Below are positions 24,768 to 36,895 of a DNA stretch of 64,000 nt, in pieces. Under the pieces are notes generated by a model. It was not told the origin of the DNA. It saw only the letters and a program-made list of their open reading frames with translations, and did no database searches. Source of the stretch: Acanthosoma haemorrhoidale (Eukaryota; Arthropoda; Insecta; Hemiptera; Acanthosomatidae); assembly GCA_930367205.1 (NCBI GenBank), contig OV884011.1:119719866-119783865 (forward strand). Reading direction: 5' to 3'. A program made the translations under genes and the position numbers. Every line of letters starts with the position of its first letter. The stretch's first letter is position 1.

Positions 24768-25530
24768 AAAAATTTTTGACGGAGGAACAAGTAATCCGTG
24801 TTGTTGCGTTATTAGAAAAGGGCCGAATCCAAATATATGCAGCCTGTAACTTGGGTTTACCTGAAACTACTGTTTGGAGAGCAATTACCATAACGTTACC
24901 GTGAGACAGGTTTTTCCACACGCAGACCTGGTTCAGGTCGACCACAAATGACAGAGCCAAGAGAACGCCGTTTTTTTGTATTAAACAAGCTTTGGAATCG
25001 GGTTTCAACAGCCACTGAGACTGCACAACTTCTTCCAACTCGGGGAGTTGCAATATGTGCGAAAAATGTTACATTTGCTGAAGTGAATTTAAACCCACTG
25101 AGAGTGCTACACTGAGTGAAGAGTTCAATTCGGAGGTGGTTCAGCGATGATGTGGGGTGGGATTTCTTCTACGGCAAACACAGAGCTCCACGTGTTCCAC
25201 AGGTGTTCTCTTAATGCCAATTTGTATGTGAGGGAAATTATCCAGGTGTAGGATTGTTGGCCAAAACCAATAATAAGTGGTTATACTGACTTGATGGCCA
25301 GGTCATAGCCCGGATTTGAATCCTGAATGTGGAACGTGCTTCCAGACGTGTTAGACGGCAGGTCATCCCCCCCCCCACCCCCTACCGCTTTAACTTACAC
25401 GAGGTAAGCGTTTCTTTAGTGGATTCTTGGGAGGATATGAATCAAGAGGTTGCTGAAAACTCAATAAGAAGCATGCCTCGGTGACTTGAGGATGTGATTC
25501 CAGCCCGAGAAGGAATTGTCCGGTACCAAA
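24768..25530 (+). pseudogene. Tc1-type transposase remnant
   Basis: Plus-strand frames in succession show a helix-turn-helix start (TEEQVIRVVALLEKG, then LPETTVWRAI), a linker FSTRRPGSGRPQMTEPRERR, a DDE-domain piece (MMWGGISSTANTELHVFH, then NANLYVREIIQV), WPGHSPDLNPE, and the C-terminal SWEDMNQEVAENSIRSMPR with a ViPAREGIVRY-like end. Frameshifts, stops and deletions separate them, and the first catalytic Asp region is missing. Terminal inverted repeats could not be found. It lies inside the inverted-repeat pair at 24.0/28.2 kb. Confidence 0.8.
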
Positions 25531-25625
25531 ACATAATTTTATTTTATTAATCAGAAGATTTTTTTTTTGTTTTCCCGTGATCTGAAATATTTTTATAATT
25601 TCACCATACTCACCAGTTTAGTTTC

Positions 25626-26888
25626 CGTATACGACATTCCACTGCTCAACAAGGCCTTCACGTTGTTGATTACGTATCCTCAGCCCTTGAAACCAAACAA
25701 TATTACACTGCTGCCTTTCGGGACATAGCTCAAGCTTTTTACAGGGTCTGGCAAACAGGTTTGCTTTACAAGCTTAAAACATATTTACCAAAGACCCTTT
25801 TCCTAATCCTACAGTCCTACCTCTCAAACCTATTCTTCCAAGTCCACTGTGGCTTGGAATATTCTAACTACTATCCCATAAAAGCAGGTGGTCCACAGGG
25901 CAGGTCTCATCCTCTATAACCTATACACCACCGATGTCCCATCTTGTTCACATTTGCAGATGACACTGCAGTCTTGTCATCCCACCCAGACCCCGACATA
26001 GCATCCCATAAGCTTCAAAAACACCTTGATGAGATCAAGCATTGGTGCAACCAATGGTGGATCAAAGTTAATGAAGCAAAATGTTCCCACATTACCTTCA
26101 ATCTTTGTCGCATGTCTTGTCCACTAGTTTATTTTAATTCTATTCCTCTCCCTGTATCCGAGACTTAGGTACTTAGGCTTCCATCTCGACAAACGACTGA
26201 CCTGGAACCCAAATACGAGACTAAAAAGACAAGACTACACAGACGCTTTAGACAACTGTGCAGACTACGTCAAAGGACACCCCATCTCTCAATAAAAATC
26301 AACTACTAATCTACAAAGTTATACTCAAACCAATCTGGACATACGGAATAGAGCTATGGGGGACAGAAAAAAAGTCGAACATCAAGCGTATCCAATCCTT
26401 GCAATCAAAAGTCCTGAGAACAATAGTAATAATTATGTCAGCAACAAACCCCTTAGTATAAATCTTAATATACCTTTCAATCTTGAACTCATCCCTTACA
26501 AGTTCATGAAATTCCATCGAAACCTATCCAACCACCCTAATCTCCTAGCATAGTCATTGTACTACACCACTCATCCCTATAATCACCCTCGGAGATTAAA
26601 ACGGAAGTATCCCGGTGATCTGCTATAAATACGTTACAGTAGGAATTTTGCCAATGGCTAGTTTCTCCAATCATGTCTTGAGCGTATGTGACTCTCGTGC
26701 TCTTCAGCAGCCTCCAATGGCTGGTATCCGGTGACGTGGCTGAAGGAGAAGCGTGGGGGACTTCTCAAGACTTCCTCTTTCGCAAGTATGAGTGAGTAAA
26801 TGAAAATTTTAAATATGGTATGAATGAGAACATTTAGCACAATTACTTATTGCCCAATAAGGTATAATGTAATTATATCACAATAAAG
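25626..26888 (+). pseudogene. degraded Jockey LINE fragment (reverse transcriptase to 3' end)
   Basis: Same family as the element at 14335-17985, opposite strand, 5'-truncated within the reverse transcriptase. It starts at the HSTAQQGL-equivalent. LDVAQAFD has become RDIAQAFY; a frameshift/deletion follows GGPQG at about 25895; the FADDTAVLSSH box is at about 25951. The thumb region and a NPPRRLKR-like C-terminus are recognisable but out of frame in places, with stops at 26166 and 26459. The 3' UTR ends TATCACAATAAAG at about 26888. It is non-functional. Confidence 0.88.
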
Positions 26889-27196
26889 AAATTCATGTAA
26901 AAATAAATAAATTAAAAAAGGTATTTAAATCTGAATTAATTTTAATATAAAGGAGATATTAGAATTTTTTAAGTGCGCCACTTTTTTGTGCTCTTAGTTG
27001 GGAGTACTGGGAATAAAGAGGATCATAACCGTTTTCCTGTATCACTATGAGACTGGATGAATAATATAATAGTTGATTGAATAACTGACTATTAGAGTAA
27101 CTAAACCATACAACTGTCAACGTATTTTATCTATAATAAGGTGCAAAGGTAGTTAAATAAGAAAGCCATGGTTGGAGTAGTGCAGCAAGTGCCAGA

Positions 27197-27210
27197 GAGA
27201 GAGAGAGAGA
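27197..27210. repeat. short AG microsatellite
   Basis: About seven GA units within GC-richer sequence following GTGCCAG. Confidence 0.8.
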
Positions 27211-27251
27211 GCAGTGTTCACTTCAAGTGCCGGGTTCCGACTGAATGGATA

Positions 27252-27355
27252 AAGTTTTTTTTTTTTTTTTTAAAACCTCTTTCTTGATAATATATTTACA
27301 ATGACAAATATAAATTTGGAATTACAGCTGTCTCCTCGTGCTGCATTCGCAGATG
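27252..27355 (-). mobile_element. short 3' end of a second retroposon family
   Basis: A T18 tract followed by AATATATTTACAATGAC and CTCGTGCTGCATTCGCAGATGCA, paralleling 9880-9990. It is severely 5'-truncated with no coding part. Confidence 0.5.
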
Positions 27356-28034
27356 CATAAAATGGATAAAGCTCAGAATTTCGGCCTTATATAGGCAGGT
27401 CAGAGAGTGAACTATGCCTATCTCCGCCCCACTAGTGAGCTCCAGCCGTGTCGTGAACTAGTCCTTATTTAGTATTCTAAGACTAAAAGGCGTTAGATAT
27501 CATTCGGTTTTGTGCCCATATACAGCAAATAAACAGCATGCATAAGAAACATAATTCATTACTGAAAGGGAGGGAAATAAAGCAAGATATATAGAACTAC
27601 GGCTGGCTGCTACGCATTTAGACAGTGAACTTTGCACCGTGCAAGCTCATGCACGCTCGCTGCTGAATTCCTCTGTTCGTTTGTGCGCAGAATTGAGCCT
27701 CAAGCTATAGTAGCGATGGAATGTGATCTTATGAGTAATAGTTGTTCAAGGTTCCACTTTCAGCTAACAGGGGCAAACAACAACTATATCAGATCTTGAA
27801 CTTGCGAGTTGAGCATGCAAAAAGGTAAGTGGCATGACTAGTGTTTGACATTATGTAAATATCCTTATTAATCTACTCAGGATCTATTTACGACGATTTC
27901 GTTCCTAACACACATTAAGTAGTCCGTTATAATTATGTTTTCCCAAGGAGAAGCTTTATTTCTACGCTTTTATTTATTTTAAGGGATCCCTTGGCTTAGA
28001 GCTATTTTGCCTTCACACACATGTATTTCTGTCA

Positions 28035-28290
28035 TACTTATTTTGATTTCCCTGTTAAGCAAACTTGAAGCTTATGAATCAAGCAGATTTCGGTAACGAA
28101 GTAACATATTACATTGAGTGGGTAAAACTATTTGAATGGAACATTTCTGTTATATTAAGACATATCAGATCTAATAATTGCTGATTTACACTTCTCCAAG
28201 CTAACTAGAAACAATTTGAATTAGGCAGCTGTAGACTACGTGTTGTTATAGACTGCTTCCTCCTTCGCCCTCTCTATTGTTTTTTTCTGT
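28035..28290 (-). repeat. inverted-repeat pair 2, right arm
   Basis: Partner of 23995-24290, about 3.7 kb away. The interval contains the Tc1-type remnant and a LINE fragment. No terminal transposase specific to this repeat is recognised. Confidence 0.78.
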
Positions 28291-29646
28291 AAAAGATAAA
28301 TATATGAAAACTTAACAGTGAATTCGGTATTTGGAAAGAAAAGTAAATAGGACCACTGTGAGTGTTAAGGGCAATACTTTATAAACTCACGCAGTGTGAA
28401 GTGCTTGAGTAGAAACAATGAAGTGGAAAAAAGAGCTGAAAAGGGAACAAAAGAGAGAAAAAATCTCATTAAAAGGATATTAGGCGGAAGGGGCTGGAAG
28501 GGAAATGCCCCTTCTGTTTGCTCAAGAAGGTAAATTCTGGCCTGAGCCGATGCTTATGTCTACCACCGACCGGCCTAAAAACTCGACTAGGCCCTGGGAT
28601 CGGAACCAGTTGGTAATTGGCGCCCCCCTTCTACCGCTCCTAACGAATTTAATTTGTCACGAGGGTGACGGGAATTTTCTTTATCGTCAGAAAAACTCAT
28701 GTGCTCGTGATTAGGGTGCCACTGACCAATCAGCTTCGGGGATTTAAAAACTCACCCTTAGTCGAGGATTTGGACTGGCTAATCAGATGAAAGAATAAAG
28801 TGGAGCTCTCCTGTCTTTAGTCCCCCAGGATTTCATTAGGGTCACTAATCTTTTTTTTATTTTTCCCCTCTTTCAGATATATTTACTATTTAAGCTGCCT
28901 ACTCTCTATAGTGGCTTTTTTATTTCGATTGTTCAGTTCCATTAGCAAATTAAAATTGTCTTAGAAAGAAAAAGCTTCAAATAATAATTTACCAATTCAT
29001 TAATTACCTTTTCAATGAGTTGAATGAGAGAGATTTCTTACTTTTATTCACTTACCCGATCGTCTCTAGTTTATTTAAATGTACATTGCAAGCGTGCGCA
29101 CGTTCTTATTGGCAGAGATGGACAAAAATAATTTGATTGATCTGAAATTTAATAGCATATTCCACCATATGTCCAAATATGCTGATTTGTTCTTCTTTAA
29201 CAAACAATGGCGGGAATATGGAAAAAAAATTTATTGCGAAAAGGCTATACTTTTTTTACTAAATTTTAACTTTTAAGTCCCAGATAAAAAGCTATTTATA
29301 AATTTAATGTCCTACTTCCTGTATGGTTGAGGACACATCAGTGATGTTGACGAGAAAAATATAAATAAAATAAATCATTTTAAAGTCACCAATAGAAATT
29401 ATTGGTCCACTATAACACTTAGATTATTCTCATTTTTTTTCTTAAAAAGACAATTGTTAGTGGCAGATAGCTTAATAAATAAAATAAATTATTTAATGGC
29501 AAAAATATCGTGTTTGGTATTGTTATTAAGTCTATTGTACATGTAGGCCTTTTTTATAAGTATATGCATTAAATATAATACAATATAATATAAATATATG
29601 AATTGGAAGGTATGAACCGTTGTTGGTTGGTGATCCAGAATGTTTA
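28291..29646. other. intergenic DNA, nothing recognised
   Basis: A GC-richer block at 28490-28800 has a 69-codon plus-strand frame with no family match. The remainder is AT-rich. Confidence 0.35.
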
Positions 29647-29674
29647 TTTTTTTATTTTTTATTTTTTTTCAAAC

Positions 29675-30040
29675 AACAATTTTTATTGTGCAATAATTAC
29701 AATCTGCCTTTTATAAGGCAATAATAATACAGATGAATGATCTCATTCATACCATATTTACATCATCATTCACTCGCATATTCATACAATAGGACATGAT
29801 TGGAGAAACTGGCCATTGCCAGGACTCCCACTGTCACGCGATTATAGCAGGTCACAAGGCCACTGCCGTTTCAGTCTCCGAGGAGGATTATAGGGATGAG
29901 TGGCGCAGTGCAAAGACTGTGCTACAGGATTAGGGTGGTTGGAAAGGCTACTGTGGAATTTCATAAACTTGGAAGGGATGAGTTCTAGAATGTAGGGTAT
30001 ATTAAGGTCGTTATGAAGGGTCAGAATGTTTAAAGGATGT
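29675..30040 (-). pseudogene. 3' fragment of the same Jockey LINE family
   Basis: The minus strand encodes the ORF2 C-terminus: a stretch aligning to the LHRDLHVPTVLDLIPSRF part of the intact copy, ending PPRRLKRQWPCDLL before a stop at about 29842. A shortened 3' UTR runs to about 29675 and contains GGCAGATTGTAATTATTG. A T-rich tract at 29647-29669 abuts the end. The homologous coding part begins at about 30025. Confidence 0.85.
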
Positions 30041-30060
30041 TCCCAAGTGACAAGCCCCAA

Positions 30061-33000
30061 TTAATAAAATATATTATCAATAATTATCTTCATTGGTATT
30101 CCTTATGAAGTAACATTCAACAGAACGTTGCAAGAGATATAGCATGTACTTGATGAAGGAAGAAATTAAGTACCTGAGAGAGCCAGACAAGCGAAGACTT
30201 AAGCTACTTAATAAGATTATTCTGTAAAAGTATGTAAGCTTCTGAGAAGTGAGTGAAAGAGCACTCTGTTCGCAGGAACTGTTTTAAACATGGCTAACAC
30301 AATAAGAGGTCTAAATTTCAACAAGTTCTGATGGTAAAAAATATCAAGCCAAGCTGATATGAAGGGTCTTGTGTCTGAAAAAGCGCTTGTAATTTCTGTC
30401 GGTCGAATTCTGCAGTATGCATGCATTATCACAGACTTTGTACAAATCTAATAAGCTGGAAAATTTCGGAGGTTAATTATTGGAAATTAGAATTACGCTA
30501 ATTAAGTTGTGATCAAATCGCACATACGGTAAGTAGAAAAAAATTAAACACATGTTTTTAATATTAAAGGTTTTACCTTAGAAAAAAAAAATAGACTTAT
30601 ACACTGTTGGAGAATTCTCACTGCAAGGAGAATCTTAGCATCATGCCATAAAGTTGACCCTATAATATCTTTTTGGAATATCCTGTCCCTCGTCCTGGCA
30701 ACGTTTCCGGCACATCTAAACATTGATGTCTCTCCCGAAGATTAGGAATTTTTGTTTGTCCCTCCTTAAGATAGCACATGTCTTAAGATCTATAAGATAT
30801 GAAAGGCACTATTACTGTTTATTTAACATAAGCTTTGTGCTCCATGTGAGAATGTACCGAGCCAATCCGAAGAGGATTATGTTTGCTAACATTATTTATC
30901 GTCTTATCTCTTATGAGATATCGTTACTCAAGTTAATCTGTGAACTAAAATAGACGAATCCTCTAACTTTTTCAAAATTTTCTATGGAAAACTGTTCCAT
31001 ATGATTAACCTCCTTGACCAATACTCCAACTTTGATCTTTATTGCGTTTTTTTCTTGTCCAATTTTCTTGCAGGAGCTTGTATGACCGTATATGCTTCTA
31101 CGGAAGTCCGGATGAAGATTTGCAAGTGCAAAGATTGCAAAGTGTGGATACCGTATTTTCTTAGCACTGTCTCCAGTGCGAGGTTATAGAGAAGAGGTAT
31201 AAGTTAAAATGGAATATGCTCAATTCCAGTCACTAAAGCTTTAAAGTTGAATAAAATCAGTTGTGCAAGTATTTATAAATACATTTTTTTAAACTAGTTT
31301 CGGTGCGCTAACAACACTTACACCATTCTCATTACTAACCAGAATCCTTATTTAGGTGACCTTTGTCATAAAAAAAAAACGATTTAGGTCAACGAAGCTT
31401 AAGGCTTAAGCTGATAATCTTCAGTGTTTAGTTAATGATGTTGAGTCTTCTTCTTCGTAATAGGTTAAGGGTTCAATATCCTCTCCAGCGTCATTAGTAG
31501 TCTTGACGAGGTTTTGGAAAATACTATGGTATATTGCAGGAATGTGCCATATCAATCATATTCTTTTTTTTATCACCAACCGTTCTCACATTCTTGCATA
31601 GCAACTCTCCGGGTATTTCATATGGTGTGGCCTGACCACTTTCACCGTTTCCGAAATTAAAATCTGAAAATTCACAGATTCTTTGTAAAGGATTTGATAT
31701 GAATTTCGGTATTTTTCTTAACGAATCCACTGCATTTTTAACTACTTTACTTTACAATTTTCATGGTCATATTTCCTCCTGGTAATATATTTCGCAATAA
31801 ACCAGTAGAAAAAACACATCGCTAATCATTTCTCGTACAGTGAACTTGTTCTTTCAACTAGTTGGTTCCATAATGCTACAGCACTGCTATAGAGAATTTT
31901 CTCAATCGTATTTTCAGCACTTTGAATGAAAGACATTGGTGCAAGTGTTACTTTGATGTTTCGGTTCTGGCCTGTGCGAGTGTCACTGTACATCGGTATT
32001 ATATTAAGTTGTGCTTTAAGTCTTAGGTGTTTGATGAGACAAGAATATATTTTCCGGGTGCCCCTAGAAACTGTAGTTTTATTCCAGATATAAAAAAACA
32101 CCCAAGATCATGCAAGTTGTAACAATATAATTTTTATTGTAAAAAGCTTCAGACACTGTGATAACAGAGAATGGCGTTTTGTAAGTGTATACAGCAAGCA
32201 TAAATTTCAGAGTGATTTTTAGCGAATTCAGGATCATTTCGCCTTGCTAGTTCTGCTTTTTACAAACGTACCAATTCATCAATCAATTCATGATCAGTTT
32301 CAAGCGGGCGTATTTCTTGCGCATTTAATTGAGCCGCAGTTAGTAATATACACATCACCTGAATTTTTTATTGAGAACAGATATGTAAATCTGTTCTCAT
32401 ACTAATCCTATTCCTTCTGTACCACATTTTGCTGTGTACTTAATATACCTTTTTCTAATATTTAGTAATATGGAGAGATACTTTTTATTCTCGTTGTATT
32501 GTCTAATATAATAATGGCTTTGCTAACATGGAAATGATTTTGTATGTTGACAAACATGGGCTATCTGATTTTCGGAAATCTTTTTGATGGACAACCAACA
32601 ATTCCTCTCGGATGATCACCTGGTTCTTTTCTATCACACCTATTTTCTTGATAGCTCTGCTTACTCGTCCATTGCAAACACACAAAGAGTTTTGAAAAAA
32701 CACGTAACATACAAAGAGACTCCTTTATCTCCTTACGAACCCCCCCCCTTGTTTTCTTGGTATTTTTTGTTTAATTTTATTTCTCTGAATCAACCCACAA
32801 ATAACGGGATTTTGCCTTTTCAATTCTCCAATGCTCAGAAAAGTATCAAACATTACTATAAAATGTAATTTTATGGGCAAGATTATTTTTACAGGTACGA
32901 GGAAGACTTTTTTCACGGACTTTTTTCCGTGGTTTCTGAATGCTTTGTGTTCATTTCGTTTATGTGTGTCTGTTTTCCAAACTTGAATTGTCTTAAACCT

Positions 33001-33480
33001 TATTTGTTTATCATTTATAATAATTTAAATATCTAATTAGGAATATTAGAACTGAATCAGTAATGAATGTATTTGGATGTAATAAACATACAAGAGAATA
33101 ATGTAAACAAACGATTATTTTTAATACCTATTTACTTACATTACTTTATTTTGGAATAAGGTTTTTTCAAATTGATAATGGTGGTGTGTTTTTCCTAGCG
33201 ATAGGTAAAACGTTTAACTTAATTCAATATGTTAATTAATAGAGTAGTGTCAAAGGAGCTAAAATTGTGTATAAACCCAATTTCGAAATGTTTTGACATT
33301 CACCACTATCATTATCATTAGCTCATATCTAAGTGATTTGAAAGACCATAGGGGTCCTATAAACAATATATACAGATTTAGGCGCAATGTTCTGCTAGTT
33401 ATGCCACGGTGGGAGAAAGGTAGGCTTTCAAAAATATTTTGAGCATTAGGCCGCTGAAAATTGTAGCAAAAGAGATCAAT
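30061..33480. other. AT-rich intergenic DNA
   Basis: No gene is recognised apart from the Penelope-type terminus near 31.3 kb. Frames of 60-94 codons (for example 30723-30953, 31826-32101, 32584-32868) show no known domain. Confidence 0.4.
31255..31345 (-). mobile_element. Penelope-type terminal fragment
   Basis: On the minus strand ATGAGAATGGTGTAAGTG, then GCGCACCGAAACTAGTTTA, aligns with the terminal motif at 59795-59840: shared ATGAGAATG.TGT, GCGCA, GAAAC.AGT and an A/T-rich follow-on. No coding part adjoins. Confidence 0.45.
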
Positions 33481-33589
33481 TTCACACGAAAGGGGAGCAG
33501 ACTACAAAACACTGGTACGGAAGCGCCTGGAGATAAAGAACGACAAAATTGTCATAAAAAAACCCTTTATAATCAGAAAAACTGATGGT

Positions 33590-33980
33590 CATTACATTTC
33601 GCCACGCATCCCCATAATCCTCCTCTGTAACTAAAGCAGTGGCCTCGTGTCCTGCTATAAATACGTGACAGTGCGATTCCTGGCAATAACCAGTTTCTTC
33701 AATCGTATCCTGAGCGTCTGTGGCTCTCACACTCTTGGTCAGCCTTTAACATCCCGTATCCGTTGACGCGGCTGATGTAGGAGCACAGTTACTTCCCCAG
33801 GATTCCGGTTCCACTTTCGCATGCGAGGGAGGTAACAACCATGTGAATGAAGGTCTCTGGGTTGTTTGTAAATACTGTATGAATGAACACCAATGAGAAC
33901 CAATAATGAATCATGAGAAGATTGAACACAGGTGCTTATTGTCCATTAAGGCAGATTTTAATTTTATCACAATAACGACT
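33590..33980 (+). mobile_element. Jockey LINE 3' fragment
   Basis: Plus strand. It starts in the last codons of ORF2 (a TCCTGCTATAAATACGTGAC equivalent near 33650) and continues through TTGAGCG-type UTR sequence, CGCGGCTGATGTAGGAG, GAGGGAGGTAACAACCATG and GGCAGATTTTAATTTTATC to CACAATAACG at 33978. It shares the GAGGTRACAACCATGTG block with the copy at 11244-11475. Confidence 0.75.
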
Positions 33981-34309
33981 TGATTTTAAATTGTAATTGG
34001 TATGTGGTAATTGGCATTTATTTATGCTTAAATATTTAAGCTTTGACGGTTTCAGTGTTTATTTTTTATTGTATAATTGTCATAGGAATACACAGACAAC
34101 GGATAACTGGTCTGACGAATACCAGCAAATAAGAAAATAATTAGAAGAAGCGAACAATCACTACACCATGAATTATGATTCTTTTTCCAATCTTCCATAA
34201 TCTTTTCTATTTTAACATCTCATATATATATATCATTGTTACAAGTATTATCCATTTTTAAGAGGAGTGCACCTATATACATTCTATGAGGTTATAAATA
34301 TTAGTGCAC

Positions 34310-34700
34310 CGAGCATGCGTTATCGATCGATAAATTAGTGTCCTCGAACTGCTAACCCTTGCTAAATGACTTCTACAACACAACGCCAGCATCTCTCGGG
34401 CTAGTACAAAGGTTGTTTTGTTCAAAGTTGGCCGTGAATCGATCCTCGACAAGCTGCCTTAATGATTCTTGGGCTTGAGTGGCACTGCGTGGGGTGTGCA
34501 CGCACCGGACTGCCTGTTTAATACCGCTGCATCTGTCGACCTCCTCATCCTGTACAGAGCTCGCAATGATTAGTACGGCCAAATGTCAGCGGGAGCTGTT
34601 GCATTAGAGCTATTGCTCTGACTCTAATTTCCTATAGGCCGTGTGCTGTAGCATTCGTGACCGGGGGTTGTTTGAGCGATGGGGTACGCGAGGTTATCGT
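34310..34700. other. GC-richer island, candidate regulatory element
   Basis: A sharply bounded block in AT-rich flanks, with balanced complex sequence, no convincing ORF on either strand and no second copy in the window. It includes TTCAAAGTTGGCC, TTAATGATT and CAATGATTAG, the last two resembling homeodomain sites. It could be a conserved non-coding element. Confidence 0.3.
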
Positions 34701-35499
34701 GTCAGAAAATACAGAGGATAGAGTTTTTTTTAATGATGTTTAAGTGAAAGCATGCCTTAGTTGCGGCGTTAATTTTGTAATATGAATTAAAAATATGCAT
34801 CAATAAAACAGTCAAACATTATGAAATTGCTTCGCTTACCTCAGTGCCGTGCTGTATCTCAATTTCCTACCGGTGCTAATCATTAGAGAGAAAGGATATT
34901 TTAGGAAGTCAGGATGAGAGTATCAAAGGAAGATTAGAAACATTTGATATCTGAAAATTTCACTATAATATCACAATAAATCTGTACTTGTACTGAGAAT
35001 GCACCTTCTGTGGCTTTGATTAAGGTTGGAACACATCTTAATCAAAGGGAGTATTAAGAGAGTGCCACTAATCCCGTAGACAGTTACCTCCTGCAGTCAC
35101 CTCAAGCTAAAAATTAATAAGGTATATATTTGTTTCGCCTAAGCAGTGATTGATTGAATTGTTTCGTTTGGAAAGGACTTATTTGTATAATAAATAGCTA
35201 TTTACATATTCTGTAATGGATAATAAACGAAAATTTCAGCCATGAAAAAGTTAGTCATAATTGCATATCTAATGTATTGTTAAACCAAGAGGTATGGACA
35301 ATCAATTTATAGATTAACTCTAACTTAGGAACTGGACCCAAGTATTTTATATACCGTTGGAATAGTCATACTAGTGTTAAACGTGAACCGTAATAAATGA
35401 ATGTGAATGAATAAGATGCCTATTCTCCCCTCCTCCGGACCATGGTCAGCAACCAAGAACCAAAAAATATTTACTTCTTTAAAAGTGTGTTTCATGCTA
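34701..35499. other. AT-rich intergenic DNA, nothing recognised
   Basis: No ORF, RNA gene or shared repeat is evident. Confidence 0.4.
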
Positions 35500-36895
35500 T
35501 CATAAGTGTGGAATAGAATCTTGAAAAGGGTGCTCCATGTGCAGTAATTGTCAGCGTGTAGGGCATACGAAAAACTATTGTTACGAAGACGCGAGAAACG
35601 CTAAGAAAATCATCACATTTCTAAATGCCCCTTTAAATTCAACAATAAACCATGATGTGTGAATTGTAAACAGGCACATGCAGCTAGCTATAGAGGTTTT
35701 CCCTGCTTTCAATTTATTAAAAATAAATTACACTCACCTCTAAGAACCGTGGCTACTCCAGTAGTAGAAGAAACTCCAAAAAGAACAAGCAGAAAAAAAT
35801 CTCCAAATATCTCATATGCCTCAGCTGTTAAACCACAAGAAACTAAAACACCGTTCTTAATGGTGAAAATATTTTACCATTTATTACAAAAAGCATCGCA
35901 GAGCCATTCAACCGTATATTAGACATTTTATTACTTATTTTACTACACTGGCAACCTCATACTTTTCAAACGGACCTTAATGACAACAATAACCTATCAG
36001 TTGTCGATAATGATCTGTTCGATTGACTGATACTGCTCCATGGAGTTACAACTCTTTACTGTTAGCTTTAAATACATGTATGACAAATGAATTTTGTAAA
36101 TTAAAACTGTTAAATTCGAATGTTTATGATGTGGCAACGCCAGCGAAAGGAACATGACGACATGACATAGTTATGGCTCGTAATATGCTGAAGACCGGCC
36201 TGGACGATCTTGAAAGGTACTTTACTAAGTGGAAAATTATTATTCTCAACCCACACAATTGCGCAGCAAAACTTTTTGGCTTGCACCACCCTTTAAATTC
36301 CCCTTAACTAACTCACAACAATGGAGTCATAACTTGGAATAATAAAAATGAAGCTGTAAGATACCTTAGAGTCCATCTAGATCGCCGTATAATTTGGAAG
36401 AGTTATATTACATCAATAAAAAATATACGGAAGCATAGTCTTAGCTGAGCAGTGTAATGCCCTGTTATAACTTATAATTATAATTTTACAAATTGAGACA
36501 ATAGAAGAGATTATTAAAATGAGATTCATGAAGTACCACCACGAATTGCAATCTATCTTCCAACATAAGATTGAAACCAAGACATCCTGCTGTAAATATT
36601 CTATAATTCATCATTGACAGAAAATTGCATAATTTTATTTTTTCATAGTTTTTTCTTCTTTTTAATTTTTATCTGTTTTATAACTAGTCATTACTATCAT
36701 CATTATGTATTATGTAAGTTTTTTCATATTCCCAATCTTATCCTCATATATACTTATAATGTATTAATAATTATTTTTTCAACAAGAATGATATTGTTCC
36801 AAACTTACTGTTAATATTTTTTCAATTATTTTATCTATTGTTGTGTGACTGTCAAGCCAAGCTGAAAATAAAGATGTATAAAGAAAAGCAGTAAC
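35500..36895 (+). pseudogene. older, different Jockey-like element, fragmented
   Basis: The plus strand holds a gag-like zinc-knuckle region at about 35535-35740, including CSNCQRVGHTKNYC and, after a frameshift, NCKQAHAASYRGFPCF. A basic/Pro-rich stretch follows to 35922. After a gap, a reverse-transcriptase thumb is seen at about 36190-36430 (LERYFTKWKIIILNP, then VRYLRVHLDRRIIWK). A terminus GCTGAAAATAAAGATG lies near 36880. The endonuclease and catalytic reverse-transcriptase parts are deleted. Composition is far more AT-rich than the 14-18 kb element. Confidence 0.75.

Larger units (their letters stand above)
26889..28034. other. intergenic DNA within inverted-repeat pair 2
   Basis: Apart from the AG microsatellite and the retroposon end at 27252-27355, nothing is recognised. 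The part at 27360-27740 is somewhat GC-richer. Confidence 0.4.
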
